Virus record (IMG/VR): IMGVR_UViG_3300042691_030195
Coordinates: 1-61,174 of that record
Strand: one strand, 5' to 3'
Length of the DNA: 61,174 nt
From: a virus
This document shows positions 6,538 to 13,091 of the stretch, one piece after another. The position numbers and the translations under genes were made by a program. The notes below the pieces were generated by a model. It saw only the letters and a list, made by a program, of their open reading frames with translations. It was not told the DNA's origin and made no database searches. Every line of letters begins with the position of its first letter. Within the stretch, counting starts at the first letter, position 1.

Positions 6538-6951
6538 TCACAGTCTAAGTCCGTGAACTTCTCTCTCGAACGCAACTGCCGCATCTTCCAGCTTGTCGAA
6601 AAAACGGTGATCAAACTCATTGAATCCTTCCACTGGGTTCCACCCGCAGTCAGTCACTACGGCGAACTTTCCGCACTCGTCCCAATCCTTGTTTGTTACT
6701 TCCAGCAAGTACACTGGGAAATCGCGATTGACGTTGGCGTTGATTATCTTGTTGCCGTTGAACTCCTGCTCTTGCGGCTGGCATGGATGGGAGCGTGCAA
6801 CATGCTCTTGCTCGAGCTCTTCCGCCAGCACTCGAAGGACGTGCGGCACCTCCGAATCGTCGCACTCCAGGTCTTCAACCCGTCCGCTTGTGAGGTCCAT
6901 AAGCACCTCGATCTCCGCTAGTGACAGCGTGCTGTACTTGGTCGTTCTCAT
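6538..6951 (-). CDS. Early hypothetical, 137 aa
   Basis: Starts MRTTKYSTLSLAEIEVLMDL with AAGGAG eight bases upstream; a longer frame to 6993 is less likely. The N-terminal half is an acidic helical segment (VEDLECDDSEVPHVLRVLAEELEQ in pieces) and the C-terminal half is mixed, with an EDAAVAFEREV helix. No family assigned. It sits between pseudoknot copies 3 and 4 in the leftward operon. Confidence 0.6.
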   Translation of the reverse strand: MRTTKYSTLSLAEIEVLMDLTSGRVEDLECDDSEVPHVLRVLAEELEQEHVARSHPCQPQEQEFNGNKIINANVNRDFPVYLLEVTNKDWDECGKFAVVTDCGWNPVEGFNEFDHRFFDKLEDAAVAFEREVHGLRL

Positions 6952-6995
6952 TTCATTCTCCTTGGTTGGTGGTTTTTGCTGCGACAATGACAATT

Positions 6996-7043
6996 GGGGA
7001 CGCAGGTCTCACGACCTGCCGCACTCGGCCTAACCCCACCGAG
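6996..7043 (-). ncRNA. Recurrent early-operon pseudoknot, copy 4
   Basis: Minus strand: CTCGG (7043-7039), GGGG (7037-7034), CCGAG (7028-7024), hairpin GCAGGTC-GTGA-GACCTGC, CCCC (6999-6996). It begins directly after the TAG of the winged-helix gene. Confidence 0.7.
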
Positions 7044-7478
7044 CTAGTACGCTCCGTCACCGTTGAACACCCCGATGTCGCACAACTCTGCGTTGGTCGG
7101 GATTGGAATGCCCTCGCTTTCCAGGATGGCCCTGAACTCCTCTGCTCGGCGTTCGTTGTTCTCGGCCTTGCTATGACCGAGTGCAAGTGCTGCCGTTATA
7201 TGGCAGTTTGCGAGAGATCGCACGTTTTTACCCCATACAGGGTGTAGGTGGTAAAATCTTGACTCGAGGTAAACAATTGACACGCCGGCATCGGCGCTTA
7301 TTGCCACCACGCCCTTCTGGGCAAGTGAAGACAAGACGCCTCGCAGCGATTTGATTGCGATGCCGCTTGCTTTCGCAAGATCGGCTGTAGAAACGTCCGA
7401 GAACCCTGGTTCAGCGAACAGGTGCTCGATTAGCGAGTCGATCGCTTGTTGCTCGAGAGGGGTGAATTCAGTTTTCAT
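7044..7478 (-). CDS. Winged-helix DNA-binding protein
   Basis: 144 residues. The N-terminal 75 residues read like a MarR/winged-helix domain (FTPLEQQAIDSLIEHLF, DVSTADLAKASGI, SLRGVLSSLAQKGVV), with a recognition helix after VSTADLAKAS and a wing at VVAISADAG. The remainder is less ordered. It probably regulates transcription, perhaps of the divergent promoters at 8133-8238. It has a good ribosome site (AGGAG) and is the second gene of the leftward operon. Confidence 0.65.
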   Translation of the reverse strand: MKTEFTPLEQQAIDSLIEHLFAEPGFSDVSTADLAKASGIAIKSLRGVLSSLAQKGVVAISADAGVSIVYLESRFYHLHPVWGKNVRSLANCHITAALALGHSKAENNERRAEEFRAILESEGIPIPTNAELCDIGVFNGDGAY

Positions 7479-7528
7479 TCTAGTAATCTCCTGCCGTACG
7501 GCGATAAAGTAAAGACTGGTCTCATCAG

Positions 7529-7579
7529 CGGTGGCCTGACCACCGGACGCCCGAAGGCGTTTCGACCTAGAACGGTGGT
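7529..7579 (-). promoter_or_regulatory. Competing-hairpin RNA element between two early genes
   Basis: On the minus strand ACCACCG (7579-7573), an ACGCC-TTCG-GGCGT hairpin, CGGTGGT (7545-7539) and CCACCG (7534-7529) follow each other. The middle CGGTGG can pair with either flank, so two mutually exclusive folds exist. The first pairing encloses the stop codon of the upstream gene. Confidence 0.5.
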
Positions 7580-8067
7580 GACCACTCGGCTAAGGCCACT
7601 TGTTCAAACGGGACGTTCTCAATCCACTGTTTGTCGACCGCGTAACCGATGTCGGTGCCGTTGTCTTCGATATTGAATTGCAGATCTTCGCTGCAAAGTT
7701 TAATCGCCTCAGTGATAGCCTCCTCCAGTGTGTCGTAGCTAGCCACAACGACCTGACCATCACCCACACAGTCGCCTCGCTGAACGACTGTGAATCGGCG
7801 GATATGCCGAAGCGTACCGCCTGCCCAGTCGTAGAACTCGAAATCCTTGTACCCTTGGGAAAAGTCGAACTGACCGACATCACTTAAGCTGAACCCAGTG
7901 AGTTCATATTGAGCATAGTCGGTGCCCATCACGTTCGAACCGAGCAGATAATCGGCCCCTTGGTAGCGATCGGCCAAATACTTTCCGGCTTCCTCCAATG
8001 TGCTGAACGACTTTACTGACTTGCCATCAACCCCTCGGTAGTTAATCTTGAACTTCTTGCCTGCCAT
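7567..8067 (-). CDS. First gene of the leftward operon, hypothetical, 166 aa
   Basis: Starts MAGKKFKINYRGVDGKSVKS with a good ribosome site (AGGAG). The sequence alternates strands and helices: an N-terminal TLEEAGKYLADRY helix and a related C-terminal TLEEAITEAIKL helix suggest an internal duplication of a small alpha/beta unit. No function recognised. It lies about 60 bases downstream of the promoter at 8133-8161, so it should be among the first proteins made. Confidence 0.6.
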   Translation of the reverse strand: MAGKKFKINYRGVDGKSVKSFSTLEEAGKYLADRYQGADYLLGSNVMGTDYAQYELTGFSLSDVGQFDFSQGYKDFEFYDWAGGTLRHIRRFTVVQRGDCVGDGQVVVASYDTLEEAITEAIKLCSEDLQFNIEDNGTDIGYAVDKQWIENVPFEQVALAEWSPPF

Positions 8068-8132
8068 CGTTTTTCTCCTGTGGTTTGAACTGTTTTCAAC
8101 TCGGCGTCGTCGCCGCCCCCGTGGGGTGCTTC

Positions 8133-8161
8133 ACTCTATCGACCTCGCTTGATGTTGTCAA
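8133..8161 (-). promoter_or_regulatory. Leftward early promoter
   Basis: Minus strand TTGACA (8161-8156), 17 bases, TAGAGT (8138-8133). It is divergent from the rightward promoter at 8210 and positioned to drive the genes from 8067 leftward. Confidence 0.7.
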
Positions 8162-8209
8162 TTAGGGTTGTTTGATATTTTATTTGACAATCTATGTTTT
8201 AGTAATGAT

Positions 8210-8238
8210 TTGACAGGTGTTACGATTGAAAATATATT
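8210..8238 (+). promoter_or_regulatory. Rightward promoter, near-perfect consensus
   Basis: TTGACA (8210-8215), 17 bases, TATATT (8233-8238). Transcription would start near 8246 in an AT-rich stretch, ahead of a 200-base structured leader. Confidence 0.8.
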
Positions 8239-8245
8239 TTGAAAA

Positions 8246-8420
8246 AATTATTCGGTGTCCCCTTCAGCCAAGCGTCCGAGGCGAAAGTACAGTCCAATGA
8301 GGGGGCGTGATCCACGAGGGTCCGCGGAGTTGCTGGTGAGCAGGTGGAAGCCTACACTGCCGGCTAGACGTGAGGGGTGGCCAATGGCCAATCGGGGGCT
8401 TCGGCCCGTTTGCAGCGTCG
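8246..8420 (+). ncRNA. GC-rich structured leader or small RNA candidate
   Basis: About 175 bases between the promoter and the first gene with no open frame. CCCC-TTCA (8259-8266) can pair with TGAGGGG (8298-8304); CGTG-ATC-CACG, and a terminal CGGG...CCCG hairpin (8393-8408) follow. It could be a regulatory leader or a separate small RNA. Folding is by eye only. Confidence 0.4.
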
Positions 8421-8475
8421 ATAAAAAATTGCGGAATTACCTAGGAATCCTTGCGCACTGAAAGTGATAGTTACC

Positions 8476-9144
8476 ATGAACGATGGAGATGAGATTAAGA
8501 GGCGTGTCAGCGCCAGGCTACGAGATGAGCAACGATGGGCTGAGGCGATGCCGATCAGAGATCAGTTGATGCGAGAAGCGAGGTCACTGGGACTGTCAAA
8601 GGCCGAAGCGCAAGAAACAACGTACACACAGCTAGACGAACGCTTTCCTCCACTTACGGAAGCTGAGTTATCCTCGAGGAAAACCACTCGAGAGTCAGGG
8701 AACGGGAAGGATGAGGGAGAGGGGATGACGACGGGGGGCGTCGACAGCCACGCTACCGACCGCGGCGCCACCAGCGGCGACCAATCGCGCGCACGCTCTT
8801 CGGAGACCTCGGTAAACGGCCTGGACGTTATTCCCGAGGACTGGCCTACGTTGCCGGCTAACGCATCGCTCGCCGCCGAGATCCAGTGGGTACAATCGAG
8901 CCGGCTGCACTGCGTTAGAGAGCACGGCGATCGCACCGAGGTTGACCTCAGCCGGGCGCTCGCTCCAGCACCGTCTTGGTCGGCGCTCGGTTGGCTGGAA
9001 ACCAGCATTCGCGCTTACAGCAAGTACGTCGACGTAGCCGCGAAGATCTCATCAACTCTCGAGGATGATCGCGAGACAGCGAAACGAGAGCGGCTGGCGA
9101 TCGATGAGGTGAGAGCGCTGCTTGCCGAGATGCTCGAGGGCTGA
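8476..9144 (+). CDS. Hypothetical protein, about 222 aa, with helical C-terminus
   Basis: Starts MNDGDEIKRRVSARLRDEQR; a GTG four codons upstream is the alternative, and no strong ribosome site distinguishes them. The N-terminal third is charged and helical, the middle is low-complexity Ser/Gly/Asp-rich, and the C-terminus has a compact helical block (SWSALGWLETSIRAYSKYVD, then an E/R-rich helix). The layout resembles small-terminase or packaging adaptor proteins, but nothing specific supports that. It is the first gene of the rightward unit from 8210. Confidence 0.6.
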   Translation: MNDGDEIKRRVSARLRDEQRWAEAMPIRDQLMREARSLGLSKAEAQETTYTQLDERFPPLTEAELSSRKTTRESGNGKDEGEGMTTGGVDSHATDRGATSGDQSRARSSETSVNGLDVIPEDWPTLPANASLAAEIQWVQSSRLHCVREHGDRTEVDLSRALAPAPSWSALGWLETSIRAYSKYVDVAAKISSTLEDDRETAKRERLAIDEVRALLAEMLEG

Positions 9145-9450
9145 AGTGCTCTCGGCTGAGAGCGTTTCCAGCCGAGCCCTGCGTGGTAACGTTGCCACCT
9201 GAGGTATACCGCACTTGACGCGCTGAATTGTGGCGTTTTTTGTGGCGTTTTTCCTGCGTTTTTAATAGGCTCCTCGAGGCAACTCTATTTGACAACTCGA
9301 GAGCGATCACGCCGACGTTTCGATCGCTTCCACGCGGCCAGGACCATCAGGCCAGCAAGACGCCGATCGCAGCCGGAAAACAGCCCGGACCCCCCCGCTC
9401 GCCGGGGTGACTCCCAACGATATCCCGTTCCACCGCACATCAATTTTCAA
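9145..9450. other. Intergenic stretch with a stem and three short repeats
   Basis: Holds a 7-bp hairpin after the upstream stop (CTCGGCT with AGCCGAG near 9156-9181). At 9229-9263 there are three spaced copies of a GGCGTTTTT-like unit, the third degenerate. A TTGACA at about 9291 has no good partner box. No gene seen. Confidence 0.5.
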
Positions 9451-9479
9451 TTGCTTTGTCGGGTCCATGCTGGTATGCT
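9451..9479 (+). promoter_or_regulatory. Possible promoter of the methyltransferase gene
   Basis: TTGCTT (9451-9456), 17 bases, TATGCT (9474-9479), followed by TTGGAGG and the methyltransferase start. The leader would be only about a dozen bases. Confidence 0.45.
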
Positions 9480-9497
9480 TCTTCTTGGAGGCTGGTT

Positions 9498-10292
9498 ATG
9501 GGTAGTTTTGAATTGCGATGTGGTGACTGTTTGGATTTGATGCGAGAGATGCCGAGTGACAGTGTTGATTTGGTGTTTTGTTCGCCTCCGTACGAAGCTG
9601 CGAGGCTGTACGGCGATCTTGGTTTCGACCTTAGTGGTCAGGATTGGGTAAATTGGGCTGTTGCGAGGTACATAGAGTGCGTTCGGGTTTGCAGGGGTTT
9701 GGTTGCTTGGGTTGTTGAGGGTCAGACTAGAAAGTTTCAGTGGTCGGCTACTCCGGCGTTGTTGATGGCTGATTTGCATAGGTATGGCATTCGTCTTCGG
9801 AAGCCGCCGATTTACCATCGAGTTGGCATTCCTGGGTCAGGAGGCCCGGATTGGCTTAGGAACGACTGCGAGTTTATTGTTTGTGCTTCTAAGGGTAGGC
9901 TTCCTTGGAGTGACAACACGGCTTGCGGAAGTCCGCCAAAGTATGGTCCTGGCGGAAACATGACTCACAAGACCGCGGGTGGTAAGTTGAGCGGCGAGAA
10001 GGCGTACACACCACCAGCAAAGGCTAACCCAGGGAATGTGATTCATTGCAAGGTGGGTGGTGGTTTAATGGGTAGTCCTCTGGCTCATGAAAACGAAGCC
10101 CCTTTTCCCGAGAAGCTAGCCGAGTTTTTCGTCAAGAGTTTCTGCCCCCCTGGAGGGGTAGTTCTTGATTGTTTTAGTGGAAGCGGTACGACAGCTTCTG
10201 TGGCGATCAGGAATGGGAGGAGTGTTATTGCGATGGATATTCGCAAGTCGCAGATTGATCTTTCGAGGAGGAGGGCTTCCATTGATGCGTAA
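9498..10292 (+). CDS. Site-specific DNA methyltransferase, SPPY (beta-class) type
   Basis: 264 residues starting MGSFELRCGDCLDLM, after TTGGAGG. The catalytic motif IV SPPY is near residues 30-33 (VDLVFCSPPY), and the SAM-binding motif I FSGSGTT lies at the C-terminus (VLDCFSGSGTTAS). This order, motif IV before motif I, is the beta class. SPPY favours N4-cytosine methylation, though N6-adenine cannot be excluded. No restriction endonuclease is next to it, so it is an orphan that may protect phage DNA or alter host gene expression. The target-recognition middle (residues about 100-200) is not recognisable. Confidence 0.85.
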   Translation: MGSFELRCGDCLDLMREMPSDSVDLVFCSPPYEAARLYGDLGFDLSGQDWVNWAVARYIECVRVCRGLVAWVVEGQTRKFQWSATPALLMADLHRYGIRLRKPPIYHRVGIPGSGGPDWLRNDCEFIVCASKGRLPWSDNTACGSPPKYGPGGNMTHKTAGGKLSGEKAYTPPAKANPGNVIHCKVGGGLMGSPLAHENEAPFPEKLAEFFVKSFCPPGGVVLDCFSGSGTTASVAIRNGRSVIAMDIRKSQIDLSRRRASIDA

Positions 10293-10557
10293 GCCGCGGG
10301 TAAAGATAAGCAATAGGTTGATGGATCGTTTGTGCCGAGAATCGATCCTTGAGTGGTCGTCTCGCAAGTCGATGAGCTTCAGTCGTTGCTATCCTGGTTA
10401 TTGGCAGCGATCCTCCGGCGCTTGGTCTTGGGAAATTAGTGTTGACGGCGTGGTTTCCGTTGGAAGTTGTTACACGGCAAAGGAATGCTGCGATGCTGAC
10501 AAGCTGGTAATTGGCGAGAACGGAGACATAACCCCGTTAAAGCGAGTCGAGGAGTAG
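10285..10557 (+). CDS. Hypothetical protein overlapping the methyltransferase
   Basis: 90 residues starting MRKPRVKISNRLMDRLCRES; the ATG overlaps the methyltransferase stop region by eight bases and GGAGGAGG lies upstream. A basic N-terminus is followed by an aromatic stretch (CYPGYWQRSSGAWSW) and two strands (WEISVDGVVSVG). No family recognised. Translation is probably coupled to the methyltransferase, suggesting a partner or simply economy of space. Confidence 0.55.
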   Translation: MRKPRVKISNRLMDRLCRESILEWSSRKSMSFSRCYPGYWQRSSGAWSWEISVDGVVSVGSCYTAKECCDADKLVIGENGDITPLKRVEE

Positions 10558-10778
10558 AGGGGCATCGTATATGCTTGTCCCTGGTGTTGTCCTGTCTTTG
10601 TCCTCTGTGTGTGTCGTCCTTCATGATGCTGGTTGTTGATATTGTGCATGTTGACGCTTTTTCCTGTCGTCCAAATGGAAACGTTACCACTTATCTCTGC
10701 CAAGCATCTTGCGTCGTCGGGGCAGTAGTGGTAGGTTGTTTGGATTGAAGACACAGTTGTGGCACAAGGATATTTGCG
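10558..10778. other. 220-base gap before the next gene
   Basis: Pyrimidine-rich stretch (many TGTC/CCTG runs). A 41-codon frame from 10623 to 10748 exists but has no ribosome site and unremarkable composition, so I do not call it. No hairpin stood out. Confidence 0.4.
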
Positions 10779-11306
10779 ATGACTCGCACGGTAAAAATGT
10801 CTGATTCTGACATTGGTCGAATTGTGGCTGAGTCGGAACGTCGCAGATCTCACACAAAATCTTCCGGCGCCATGGATCATACAAGCAATGGAAGTAAGTC
10901 GGCGTCGGAGATGGGTGTTGTTGGAGAGTGGTGCGTTTCGATTGTGACGGGATACAAGCCGCTTGGTTTCCGCTATGATGGCAAGGGAAAAGAGCGAGAC
11001 GTAGGGCCGATACAGGTTAGATCCACCGAGAGGTCAGTGCTGTACTTCAAGGACTTCGAGGATCCGAACGACCCGATTGTGGCGGTAAAGATTATTGATC
11101 GCCACACAGCGAAAGTCATTGGATGGCGATTTGGGTTTGAATGCATGAAGGAAGAATACCAGCGGTTTCCAAAATCGCTAGAAAACATGCGTCCAGGACA
11201 GAAGTGTTGGTGGGAAGTGCCTCACGAAAGCCTTTATTCATTGCAGTCGCTTGAAAACTGGTGTGTTTCGCACGGTTACAAGAGATGGCCGAAACAATCT
11301 AGTTGA
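10779..11306 (+). CDS. Phage protein of possible PD-(D/E)XK-like fold
   Basis: 175 residues. After a disordered N-terminus comes SEMGVVGEWCVS, then RDVGPIQVRST, a hydrophobic strand (DDPIVAVKII-like) and a C-terminal region VIGWRFGFECMKEEY with tryptophans. I recall phage proteins with the same order (E-helix, D-x-G-x2-Q-V-R, strand, GWI-like) that resemble the PD-(D/E)XK nuclease fold. In this copy the canonical lysine is replaced, so catalysis is uncertain. It may bind or process DNA. It lies in a rightward accessory run with short spacing to its neighbours. Confidence 0.5.
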   Translation: MTRTVKMSDSDIGRIVAESERRRSHTKSSGAMDHTSNGSKSASEMGVVGEWCVSIVTGYKPLGFRYDGKGKERDVGPIQVRSTERSVLYFKDFEDPNDPIVAVKIIDRHTAKVIGWRFGFECMKEEYQRFPKSLENMRPGQKCWWEVPHESLYSLQSLENWCVSHGYKRWPKQSS

Positions 11307-11325
11307 CCTGTCGAGGGGGTTTGCA

Positions 11326-11517
11326 GTGAAAAAGCCGGCTAGCGAGTACATGGCTGAAATTGAGCATCTCGAGTGGGAGGTTTCCGATCTCAGAAAGCAG
11401 CTCGAGCGGACAAGCAGGAAACTCACCGAGTTGCAAGCAAGAAACAAAGAGTTGTACGATGCTCTTAGATCTATCGTAAAACCAGACCATCCAGTGTTAA
11501 GGGGTAAGAAATCGTGA
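11326..11517 (+). CDS. Small coiled-coil protein
   Basis: 63 residues with a GTG start preceded by GAGGGGG. From residue 8 on it is a continuous heptad-like coil (EIEHLEWEVSDLRKQLERTS, then LTELQARNKELYDAL). It ends at a stop overlapped by the next gene's GTG. It probably oligomerises; role unknown. A longer frame from 11251 starts inside the upstream gene and is less likely. Confidence 0.6.
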   Translation: MKKPASEYMAEIEHLEWEVSDLRKQLERTSRKLTELQARNKELYDALRSIVKPDHPVLRGKKS

Positions 11518-11837
11518 ATGTAGGCGACAGTATATTGGTTGAGTGCAATATCATAGAATTGGGCGAGAATGGCTCGGTGAAGCTCAGGTTTGATGATGCC
11601 GAGTTTTGGGTTGTCCTGGAGAAAACGTTTGAGGCTGAGCCGTTAGACGGATACCGAAGCGCCTTATCCTCGGAAACGATTAACCCTGGTGATGTTTTTT
11701 GGTCATCTCGAGACGAAAAGATACATCTGGTGAACTTCACAGCTGGAATGACGTGCAAAGAAGCCGTCGAGAGAGGAGATCGTCTTAGAGAGAAGTGGAT
11801 ATTCTTTAAGCCTCTCGAGAAAGATCTGCAGCAATGA
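11514..11837 (+). CDS. Hypothetical protein, 107 aa
   Basis: GTG start overlapping the stop of the coiled-coil gene. The sequence MNVGDSILVECNIIELGENG with alternating strands up to residue 40 suggests a small beta-barrel, followed by an acidic helix (KEAVERGDRLREKW). No family recognised. It shares ATGA overlap with the next gene, so three genes (11326-11989) form a tightly coupled set. Confidence 0.55.
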   Translation: MNVGDSILVECNIIELGENGSVKLRFDDAEFWVVLEKTFEAEPLDGYRSALSSETINPGDVFWSSRDEKIHLVNFTAGMTCKEAVERGDRLREKWIFFKPLEKDLQQ

Positions 11838-11989
11838 TCGAAGACGACAAATCGGACGCAAAGGTCGAAGCTTTAGCCGCTTCAAGGCGATTTTGGGATA
11901 ACATCGAGAAAATTTCCAAATCGACGCATCCCGATATTTTATCGGTAGTTATAGCCGCTTTGATCATCGACTCCGCAAAGCGAAAGTAG
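11834..11989 (+). CDS. Small protein, 51 aa
   Basis: Frame MIEDDKSDAKVEALAASRRF...SAKRK, starting at an ATGA overlap with the upstream gene. It has an amphipathic charged N-terminal helix and a hydrophobic segment (DILSVVIAALIIDSA) of about 14 residues, borderline for a membrane helix. Function unknown; supported by coupling and by continuous coding with no alternative frame. Confidence 0.5.
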   Translation: MIEDDKSDAKVEALAASRRFWDNIEKISKSTHPDILSVVIAALIIDSAKRK

Positions 11990-11997
11990 CTCACCAC

Positions 11998-12026
11998 TTG
12001 CGTCACCGGGGCAATGCCGCTACAAT
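11998..12026 (+). promoter_or_regulatory. Promoter upstream of the secreted protein gene
   Basis: TTGCGT (11998-12003), 17 bases, TACAAT (12021-12026). The predicted start near 12034 gives a 43-base leader with GGAGG before the ATG at 12077. It could also read into the tRNA cluster. Confidence 0.6.
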
Positions 12027-12076
12027 GCAAACGTTGTATGTTGGTGTTTTGTTTCTCGGTTACGGAGGATGGTTGA

Positions 12077-12586
12077 ATGAAGTTTTCAAAGATGAAAACG
12101 TTGGTTGCGATGTTGGTTGTTTTTTTGGTTTCAGGGCTGAGCTATGGACAAGATTGCGCAAATGGACGCTGTTATCGATCTGCTTTCCGAGGTGCGGCGA
12201 AAACAGTCGATCGAGCCGTTACGGCTACGGTATGCACCACTGCAGCCGTCGTTGAGCATGTTGGTGAAGCAACGGGACGAGTTGTTGATGCTGCCTTCCA
12301 CGCAGCCGGTGATGCCGTCCATGTTGCGGCTCGAGTTGGTTCGGCCCCTGTTCGATTAGTTTCTTCTGGTTTGGCTCAATCTAAAGCCGAGCGTCAGGCT
12401 GCTGCTGGACGCATGTATCACGTTGGTGGCGGTTTTGGAGGAGGCAGATACGAAGGCGTCGGTTTTTCCACTTATTCTGCTGATGATGCTGTTCGTCGAT
12501 GCTGCTATTGGGGGCAACGTCAAGTTTTGGAGATTGGAGTTGCTCGCGGCGCTAGAGGTTGGTACGCCACCGTAATTTACAACTAG
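12077..12586 (+). CDS. Secreted planctomycete-type protein
   Basis: 169 residues. The signal peptide is clear: a lysine-rich start, hydrophobic core MLVVFLVSGLS and likely cleavage after SYG. The mature part has two CxxxxC cysteine pairs, an alanine-rich helical stretch and a C-terminal block GFGGGRYEGVGFSTYSAD...CCYWGQR...GWYATVIYN. I associate that block with short exported proteins of Rhodopirellula-like bacteria; the link is memory, not a search. It has its own promoter and lies directly upstream of the tRNA cluster, so it looks like a recently acquired host cargo gene. Confidence 0.7.
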   Translation: MKFSKMKTLVAMLVVFLVSGLSYGQDCANGRCYRSAFRGAAKTVDRAVTATVCTTAAVVEHVGEATGRVVDAAFHAAGDAVHVAARVGSAPVRLVSSGLAQSKAERQAAAGRMYHVGGGFGGGRYEGVGFSTYSADDAVRRCCYWGQRQVLEIGVARGARGWYATVIYN

Positions 12587-12591
12587 CGAAA

Positions 12592-12666
12592 ATCACTGTG
12601 GTGTAATCCAGGAAACACGCAAGATTGGGCGATCTTGAATTGCGGGTTCAAATCCCGCCAGTGGTT
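12592..12666 (+). tRNA. tRNA-like gene with an eight-base anticodon loop
   Basis: A complete cloverleaf: acceptor ATCACTG (12592-12598) with CAGTGGT (12659-12665, one T.G pair), D stem GTGT/ACAC, anticodon stem CAAGA/TCTTG (12620-12624 and 12633-12637), T stem GCGGG/CCCGC with loop TTCAAAT. The anticodon loop is TTGGGCGA, eight bases. Reading GGG after U33 suggests proline, and removing one base could also give GGC for alanine. No CCA is encoded. It could be a frameshift-suppressor-like tRNA or a decayed one. Confidence 0.65.
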
Positions 12667-12668
12667 TT

Positions 12669-12772
12669 GGATCAGCGGCGTGGCGGGAGACACGCAGGAG
12701 TATTGGCTTCATGCCCTTGTAGCGACGGCTACTGCTGACTCCGGCGAGCAGGTTCAAATCCTGCCTGATCCA
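12669..12772 (+). tRNA. Expanded tRNA-like RNA 1 (104 bases)
   Basis: Acceptor GGATCAG (12669-12675) pairs perfectly with CTGATCC (12765-12771) plus discriminator A. D stem GCGT/ACGC and T arm GCAGG-TTCAAAT-CCTGC are intact. Between them are 52 bases instead of about 22. GGAGT pairs with ACTCC to close a large loop that contains the tetraloop hairpin GTAGC-GACG-GCTAC, and no normal seven-base anticodon arm is found. Confidence 0.6.
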
Positions 12773-12858
12773 TTAAGGGATGCAAACGCCTCGGCGAAAG
12801 TCGAAACGGATAGAGGTTGCGGTGAGATTCCGCAAGCTGGACACACCTAACCAGCAAA

Positions 12859-12976
12859 GGATCGGCGAGCCGCAACGGTAATTGTGGCAACATAAGAGGC
12901 ATGTTGGGATGCCTGCTGCTAAGCGTTAAAGGCCCTTTTGCAGTCTCCCAAGCAGGTGAAAATCCTGCCCGATCCA
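12859..12976 (+). tRNA. Expanded tRNA-like RNA 2 (118 bases)
   Basis: Acceptor GGATCGG (12859-12865) with CCGATCC (12969-12975) plus A, five-pair D stem GCCGC/GTGGC, T arm GCAGG-TGAAAAT-CCTGC. An AACAT/ATGTT arm (12889-12905) has the loop AAGAGGC, which would put GAG (leucine) at the anticodon but lacks the invariant U33. A 45-base extra region closed by GGGA/TCCC follows. Confidence 0.55.
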
Positions 12977-13022
12977 TTTTGTAGGGACTTTTTACAAACA
13001 CCCGACATTTCCTAAATATCAA

Positions 13023-13082
13023 CCCCGCTCGGTAACGAAATGACGTTTCGAGGCGTTCTGGTGGTCGGTTTTACCGATGGGG
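13023..13082 (+). ncRNA. Structured element between tRNA-like RNAs
   Basis: CCCC (13023-13026) pairs with GGGG (13079-13082), TCGGTA (13029-13034) with TACCGA (13072-13077), enclosing the hairpin CGAAA-TGACG-TTTCG. No open frame. It could be a separate RNA or a processing signal within the tRNA cluster. Confidence 0.4.
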
Positions 13083-13091
13083 AATGTTTAG

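Noticed and set aside
6650-6865. Arginine-rich and similar frames on the opposite strand of early genes
   Set aside because: They are shadows of well-supported genes, with biased composition and no ribosome sites.
3930-7043. Twister or HDV-like ribozyme for the repeated pseudoknot
   Set aside because: The CCTAACCCC string on the plus strand resembles twister, but the other conserved twister elements are missing, and the HDV P3 helix is absent. The genes around it are on the minus strand.
9229-9263. Iterons of a replication origin
   Set aside because: Only three short units, the third degenerate, with no DnaA-like boxes and no replication protein nearby.
12635-12850. A 71-codon frame across the tRNA region
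   Set aside because: It runs through two tRNA T arms and acceptor stems, so the frame is a by-product of RNA genes.
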